In this document: piece after piece, positions 42,890-45,813 of the stretch
How the letters are laid out: each line of letters starts with the position of its first letter
Numbering within the stretch: the stretch's first letter is position 1
From: Bacteroidales bacterium
GTDB lineage: Bacteria; Bacteroidota; Bacteroidia; Bacteroidales; UBA932
Length of the DNA: 45,813 nt
Assembly (NCBI GenBank): GCA_017461285.1
Contig: JAFTYS010000017.1
Location: forward strand, 1-45,813
Direction of reading: 5' to 3'
The notes under the pieces: model-generated
Seen by the model: the letters and a program-made list of their open reading frames with translations, nothing else
What the model was told of the DNA's origin: nothing
Database searches by the model: none
Made by a program: the position numbers and the translations under genes

Positions 42890-43503
42890 AATCCGTTTCT
42901 CCTTATATAATCCCTGACATTTTCCGCCAGCTGTTCCCTTGCCTTGAACAGAAGCGAGGATGATGTCTTTTCCTTGATAGCCAGCATCTGCGCTATGTCC
43001 TTATGCGAATATCCTTCCACGCAGTACAGGTTGAAGACCACCCTCTTTGTCTGCGGCAGCTCTCCGACCATCCTCATCAGCTCCGCCTTCGGAATCTTCA
43101 TGATCTCCTCCTTGGCCGGCTCCGGTATCTTTTCCTGAGCCTGTTCCAGATGGACCGTCTCGAATCGCTTCTTCTTACGCAGGCTGTCTATCACCAGATT
43201 GACGGTAACCCTAGAGCACCAGGACTTCAAGCTTCCCGTCGGTCGGTACTTCCCTATCGTATCAAAGATCCTTATGAAACTGTCATGAAGCAGGTCCCTT
43301 GCCTCTTCCCTGTCCCCTACATATCTGATACAGAGCGCATAGAGCCCGGCCGCATACCTCGTATACAGCTCCTTCCTGGCCTTGTCATCCCCTCGGGCAC
43401 ACAATCCAGCCAGTTCGATGTCCTCTATGTTGCTTATATCTGCCAATTGGTTATCTGCTATATATAACGGAACAGGAATGTAAATACTTCCGCAAATGTA
43501 CAT
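42886..43503 (-). CDS. ECF RNA polymerase sigma factor (ECF21/Das-like)
   Basis: A sigma-70 family factor of about 186-205 residues. Region 2 has LYTRYAAGLYALCIRYVGDREEARDLLHDSFIRIF and the -10-binding SLKSWCSRVTVNLVIDSLRK. Region 4 has MVGELPQTKRVVFNLYCVEGYSHKDIAQML followed by a helix-turn-helix end. I give the ATG at 43503, but a minus-strand -7 box lies at 43493-43500 and a TTG start at 43446 would give 186 residues, closer to the family's usual length; the longer 43599 start is unlikely. Downstream, the anti-sigma gene overlaps it by 4 bases, as in Dma pairs. It is divergent from the beta-barrel module B. Confidence 0.9.
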   Translation of the reverse strand: MYICGSIYIPVPLYIADNQLADISNIEDIELAGLCARGDDKARKELYTRYAAGLYALCIRYVGDREEARDLLHDSFIRIFDTIGKYRPTGSLKSWCSRVTVNLVIDSLRKKKRFETVHLEQAQEKIPEPAKEEIMKIPKAELMRMVGELPQTKRVVFNLYCVEGYSHKDIAQMLAIKEKTSSSLLFKAREQLAENVRDYIRRNGL

Positions 43504-43546
43504 AAATAAAATGTTGATGAAAATTTTCGTATATTCCGGAAGTATT
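43483..43546. promoter_or_regulatory. Inverted repeat with 44-nt spacer in the divergent sigma/beta-barrel promoter
   Basis: AATACTTCCG (43483-43492) and CGGAAGTATT (43537-43546) are exact reverse complements separated by 44 nt. Inside is the minus-strand -7 box at 43493-43500, and a TATATTCC (43530-43537) partly resembling a plus-strand -7. TTCCGGAA and a repeated TATTCCG lie at the right arm, so more than one protein may bind. Confidence 0.5.
43493..43500 (-). promoter_or_regulatory. Promoter -7 box for the sigma/anti-sigma operon
   Basis: TACATTTG on the minus strand matches TAnnTTTG exactly. It overlaps the candidate ATG at 43503, which would put the start site near 43486 and favours a later start codon. 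Confidence 0.6.
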
Positions 43547-43612
43547 CCGCAGATGCCGCCGTTATTTATGCAGAACAACTCAGACGACACGAATTCCATA
43601 ATCCCCGAACAG

Positions 43613-44215
43613 ATGAAAAAGTATCTGCTTATCTTATTGCTGACTGCCCAGGCCCTGACGGCCGGAGCACAGGACTATCCGGAATATCAGTTCAGTTTCG
43701 GATGGGGCGGCTACCCGGCTTATGAATGGATGGCATATGAAATGCCGTTCTCCGACTGCGAGCTGGCCATCCGATATATCCATCCTGACCTGCGCGACAT
43801 ATACCGGCCTTATCATTCACGGATGTATTCCAGCGGAACTTTTTCCGGCAGGTTCGCAATCAATTTCAAGAAATGGTTCACGCTGTCATTCGATCTTGCG
43901 GCAAACCTGGTCTGGCAGAATGAATTCGACGCGGTCAGCGACCGGAAGAACGGCGCCTATATCGGTTTCATGATTCATGCGGTCCCGAATGCCCGATTCA
44001 ACTGGCTCAACCGTGAGAGGGTCAGGATGTACAGCACGATAGGCCTGGGATTCATGACCGGAAAAGATGCAGAGTCGTCGGAGTTCCTGATCCTGCCGTC
44101 GGCGCAGCTCAATCCTGTCGGCATAGAAGTCGGCAGAAAGCTATACGGTTTCTGCGAGCTTGGCGCAGGAACAATGTTCACAGGAGCCATGGCAGGAATA
44201 GGTTACAGGTTTTAA
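43613..44215 (+). CDS. Outer-membrane beta-barrel protein (module B)
   Basis: A 200-residue exported protein. I start it at the ATG at 43613 (MKKYLLILLLTAQALTAGAQ), because the 39 residues before it in the longer frame are not a signal peptide. The signal peptide is residues 1-20, cleaved at TAGA-Q. The rest forms a barrel of about eight strands: YQFSFGWGGYPAYEW, GRFAINFKKWFTLSFDLAAN, RVRMYSTIGLG, and the C-terminal GIGYRF that the barrel-assembly machinery recognises. It is related to the module A barrel at 32227-32898. It is transcribed away from the sigma/anti-sigma pair and is followed after 3 bases by a lipoprotein gene. Confidence 0.82.
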   Translation: MKKYLLILLLTAQALTAGAQDYPEYQFSFGWGGYPAYEWMAYEMPFSDCELAIRYIHPDLRDIYRPYHSRMYSSGTFSGRFAINFKKWFTLSFDLAANLVWQNEFDAVSDRKNGAYIGFMIHAVPNARFNWLNRERVRMYSTIGLGFMTGKDAESSEFLILPSAQLNPVGIEVGRKLYGFCELGAGTMFTGAMAGIGYRF

Positions 44216-44218
44216 AGG

Positions 44219-44815
44219 ATGATGAACATGAAGAGACTTATATACATATTGGCTGCGGCATTGTGCTGCTCATGCACCATAATGGACGGAGGCGGGTCCG
44301 GACGAGACAGGGAAAGCCTCATGACATATGCACAGAAGATGTACAACATATGCATCATGACTCCGGCAGCGTTTGCTGAACGGATCGTAGATGGCCAGGA
44401 TCCCGAGATCGAAATGACGCAGGGGCTTCAAGAAACCAGCTGCACATATAGCGAAATCAGTGCGGACGAATGGATGTTCACGACCAGGTTCGGAGCACGC
44501 GAGTTCAGCACCCATGTCATATGGCTTGGCAAGAACGACAACGAAAAGCACATGTTCCAGGTAAGTGCGGAAGGCATGGACAGGTCATGGATCGAAACGC
44601 TTCATGGCACATCCGAGGTCACGTCTGTATTCGAGTTTCCATCGGGACACGTGACGATCACAGATCCGATACACCCTCTGGTCTTAGGTGTCTATGACTT
44701 CTGGGGCAGATCCACAGGAGAGGGCTCGGTGAGTCTTATGATATACCGGGATGGCTCCATTACCGATGAAATAACAATGACCTTAGGCGAAAACGGGACA
44801 GAAGTGACATTATGA
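44219..44815 (+). CDS. Hypothetical lipoprotein (module B)
   Basis: A 198-residue lipoprotein (an ATG at 44228, MKRLIYILAAALCCSC, gives a cleaner signal peptide and is equally likely). The lipobox is LCCSC. No family is recognised. A helical N-terminal part (SLMTYAQKMYNICIMT) is followed by beta strands such as CTYSEISADEWMFTTRFGA, ending with SVSLMIYRDGSITDEITMTL. The last strands resemble the end of the lipoprotein at 32910-33674. It overlaps the next gene by 4 bases (ATGA), so it is translationally coupled. Function unknown; it probably works with the beta-barrel upstream. Confidence 0.78.
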   Translation: MMNMKRLIYILAAALCCSCTIMDGGGSGRDRESLMTYAQKMYNICIMTPAAFAERIVDGQDPEIEMTQGLQETSCTYSEISADEWMFTTRFGAREFSTHVIWLGKNDNEKHMFQVSAEGMDRSWIETLHGTSEVTSVFEFPSGHVTITDPIHPLVLGVYDFWGRSTGEGSVSLMIYRDGSITDEITMTLGENGTEVTL

Positions 44816-45246
44816 AAAGGATAATTACATTACTTGCAGCTCTGGTCTGCATATGTTCATGCGACGAAGTCTTTGAAGACGGCAGATGGGAACCGATGAA
44901 ACTCGACAGGCAGCATCTCAACTTTACTTCTGAAGGCGGAGAACAAGTAGTCGTCGTACTGAACTACAGCCGCTGGTGGATCAGCGAAGCATATGACTTC
45001 GCGAAAATGTTTGACGGAAAATTGAAATGCTGGAACTATGTCCACCCCACTTCTTCCGGAGGTGAAGAGACCTGTATGTTTGACATTCTCGACGGAGGAT
45101 GGTACCATGTCTCAGTACCGGACAAAGGCCGCAGCAATACCGTGATCATAAAGGTGGACCAGAACATCCCGGCCATGCCACGTCAGGCAATCATCAACAT
45201 GACGGCCGGCGACATCTTCACCAGCATAAGCATCCATCAGAACTGA
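44812..45246 (+). CDS. BACON-like domain lipoprotein
   Basis: A 144-residue lipoprotein (lipobox CICSC, C17). Residues about 30-144 match the BACON pattern of Bacteroidota: LDRQHLNFTSEGGEQVVVVL, then WISEAYDF, then WYHVSVPDKGRSNTVIIKVD and the closing IINMTAGDIFTSISIHQ. BACON domains occur in surface or carbohydrate-binding proteins. Here it stands alone, not joined to an enzyme. It is the third gene of the module B operon, coupled by a 4-bp overlap to the lipoprotein before it. Confidence 0.8.
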   Translation: MKRIITLLAALVCICSCDEVFEDGRWEPMKLDRQHLNFTSEGGEQVVVVLNYSRWWISEAYDFAKMFDGKLKCWNYVHPTSSGGEETCMFDILDGGWYHVSVPDKGRSNTVIIKVDQNIPAMPRQAIINMTAGDIFTSISIHQN

Positions 45247-45259
45247 CGTACGCTATACC

Positions 45260-45673
45260 TCAGGCATCCAGGTTACTCCGCAGGTTCCTGACGATCATCA
45301 GAAGAAGAGTCTTCCAACTATCCGAGGGGGACTTTTCTTCGATTATTCTCGAAAAGAGACTGATGAACATGTTCAGGAAGAGTCTCTTTCTCAGAAGGAT
45401 GAGGATGATGACAGCGATGAGATATACGCCTCCGACGATGAAGGCAGCTCCGCTCATGCTTCCGATCGCCTCTCCGATCAGGACTATTAAGGCAAACGCA
45501 AAGACGCCAAGCACAATAAGCAGAAGCAAGGTGATGAGCAGGACAGCAAGCACTCTGCTGAAGCCAACGGAAAGGCTTGTGACTATGTTCTTCTTGAATT
45601 CATCTGTCCTCATGCTGAGGTACTCCCCTACAGCAGAGGACAGAATTCCAAGAATGGTCCTGTTCTCATCCAT
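45260..45673 (-). CDS. Holin-superfamily-III-like small membrane protein
   Basis: A 137-residue protein, started at the ATG at 45673 (MDENRTILGI); a GTG one codon earlier is possible. There are two hydrophobic segments (about 36-61 and 71-93), then a basic stretch and an amphipathic tail. The pattern and size fit Phage_holin_3_6/Actinobacterial Holin-X-type proteins, which in Bacteroidota are usually chromosomal and not phage-encoded. It overlaps the YtxH-like gene's stop (TGATG, one base shared), a common arrangement of these two families. The role is unknown; the family suggests membrane maintenance or stress. It is convergent with the BACON-like gene, with 13 bases between. Confidence 0.75.
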   Translation of the reverse strand: MDENRTILGILSSAVGEYLSMRTDEFKKNIVTSLSVGFSRVLAVLLITLLLLIVLGVFAFALIVLIGEAIGSMSGAAFIVGGVYLIAVIILILLRKRLFLNMFISLFSRIIEEKSPSDSWKTLLLMIVRNLRSNLDA

Positions 45674-45813
45674 CACTCTTCCTCCAGAGCTTCCTCGATG
45701 ATTCCAAGACCTTCCGCGATCTTTTCCTTCGCCTTTCCTTTCAGATCAGCCGCACCTTTCTTTATCTTGGCACGGGTGTTCTCGCCGGAATCCGGAGCAA
45801 GGAAAAGTGCCGC
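45673..45813 (-). CDS. YtxH-like protein, C-terminal end (runs off the window)
   Basis: The last 46 residues of a protein that begins outside the window. The visible part starts AALFLAPDSGENTRAKIKKG and continues as an Ala/Lys/Glu-rich helix ending EEALEEE. The ALFLAPxSGxxTR pattern is characteristic of the glycine-rich membrane anchor of YtxH-family proteins followed by a long helix. Its stop codon shares one base with the holin-like gene's start, so they form an operon. Family identification from this fragment alone is moderate. Confidence 0.7.
   Translation of the reverse strand, partial: AALFLAPDSGENTRAKIKKGAADLKGKAKEKIAEGLGIIEEALEEE

Noticed and set aside
43483..43546. Small invertible promoter (phase-variation switch) using the 10-bp repeats
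   Set aside because: Turning the 44-nt spacer would move the -7 box to face the beta-barrel, which is tempting, but the arms are short and the loop is far smaller than known Bacteroides invertons; no recombinase gene is nearby.

Overview
The window looks like a chromosomal segment of an anaerobic, probably gut-associated member of the Bacteroidota (Bacteroidales). The evidence is the very frequent TAnnTTTG promoter -7 boxes, the scarcity of Shine-Dalgarno sites, the many lipoproteins and outer-membrane beta-barrels, the DUF4493 and PCMD surface proteins, DUF1573 and BACON-type domains, and an aspartase/dicarboxylate-exchanger pair of fumarate-respiring anaerobes. Genus cannot be fixed from the sequence alone. 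I see no rRNA, tRNA, CRISPR array, transposase or phage module. No stretch over 300 bases lacks a gene.

Layout. 1-378: 5' end of a LysR-type regulator (minus strand). 544-6026: an M16 zinc peptidase, a small 2[4Fe-4S] ferredoxin, a DUF1573 protein and a histidine-rich heavy-metal exporter. 6073-21197: one long minus-strand operon of eleven genes. It begins with an OmpA-like/DUF3575 protein and continues with eight DUF4493 lipoproteins, a PCMD lipoprotein and an outer-membrane beta-barrel; it looks like a fimbria-like or adhesive surface system. 21375-25554: topoisomerase IV subunit B, a lysophospholipid-type acyltransferase and an acyl-CoA ligase. 25631-28143: two paralogous OmpA-family proteins. 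28241-32035: purT, a HAD-family hydrolase and a second acyl-CoA ligase. 32227-33674: a beta-barrel plus lipoprotein pair. 33908-36843: htpG, folE and a DUF2795 protein. 36967-39734: aspA and a Dcu-type C4-dicarboxylate transporter. 39798-41637: two alpha/beta hydrolases. 41687-43503: an ECF sigma factor followed, with a 4-bp overlap, by an anti-sigma-like protein fused to an outer-membrane beta-barrel. 43613-45246: a divergent beta-barrel, lipoprotein and BACON-like lipoprotein. 45260-45813: a holin-like membrane protein and the end of a YtxH-like protein.

How the parts work together. The DUF4493 locus makes a set of lipoproteins that share a conserved basic-residue/small-residue step about 28-35 residues after the lipidated cysteine, in the same place as the processing region of type V (FimA/Mfa) pilins. 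Together with the OmpA/DUF3575 protein and a dedicated beta-barrel, this suggests a surface polymer or a multi-subunit adhesin. The ECF sigma/anti-sigma pair matches the dual membrane-spanning anti-sigma (Dma) type known from Bacteroides, and it sits divergently from a beta-barrel/lipoprotein module. A related beta-barrel/lipoprotein module lies at 32227-33674, and both modules are preceded by a perfect inverted repeat with the same 44-nt spacer. AspA and the Dcu transporter together import aspartate, release fumarate and ammonia, and supply fumarate respiration with succinate export.
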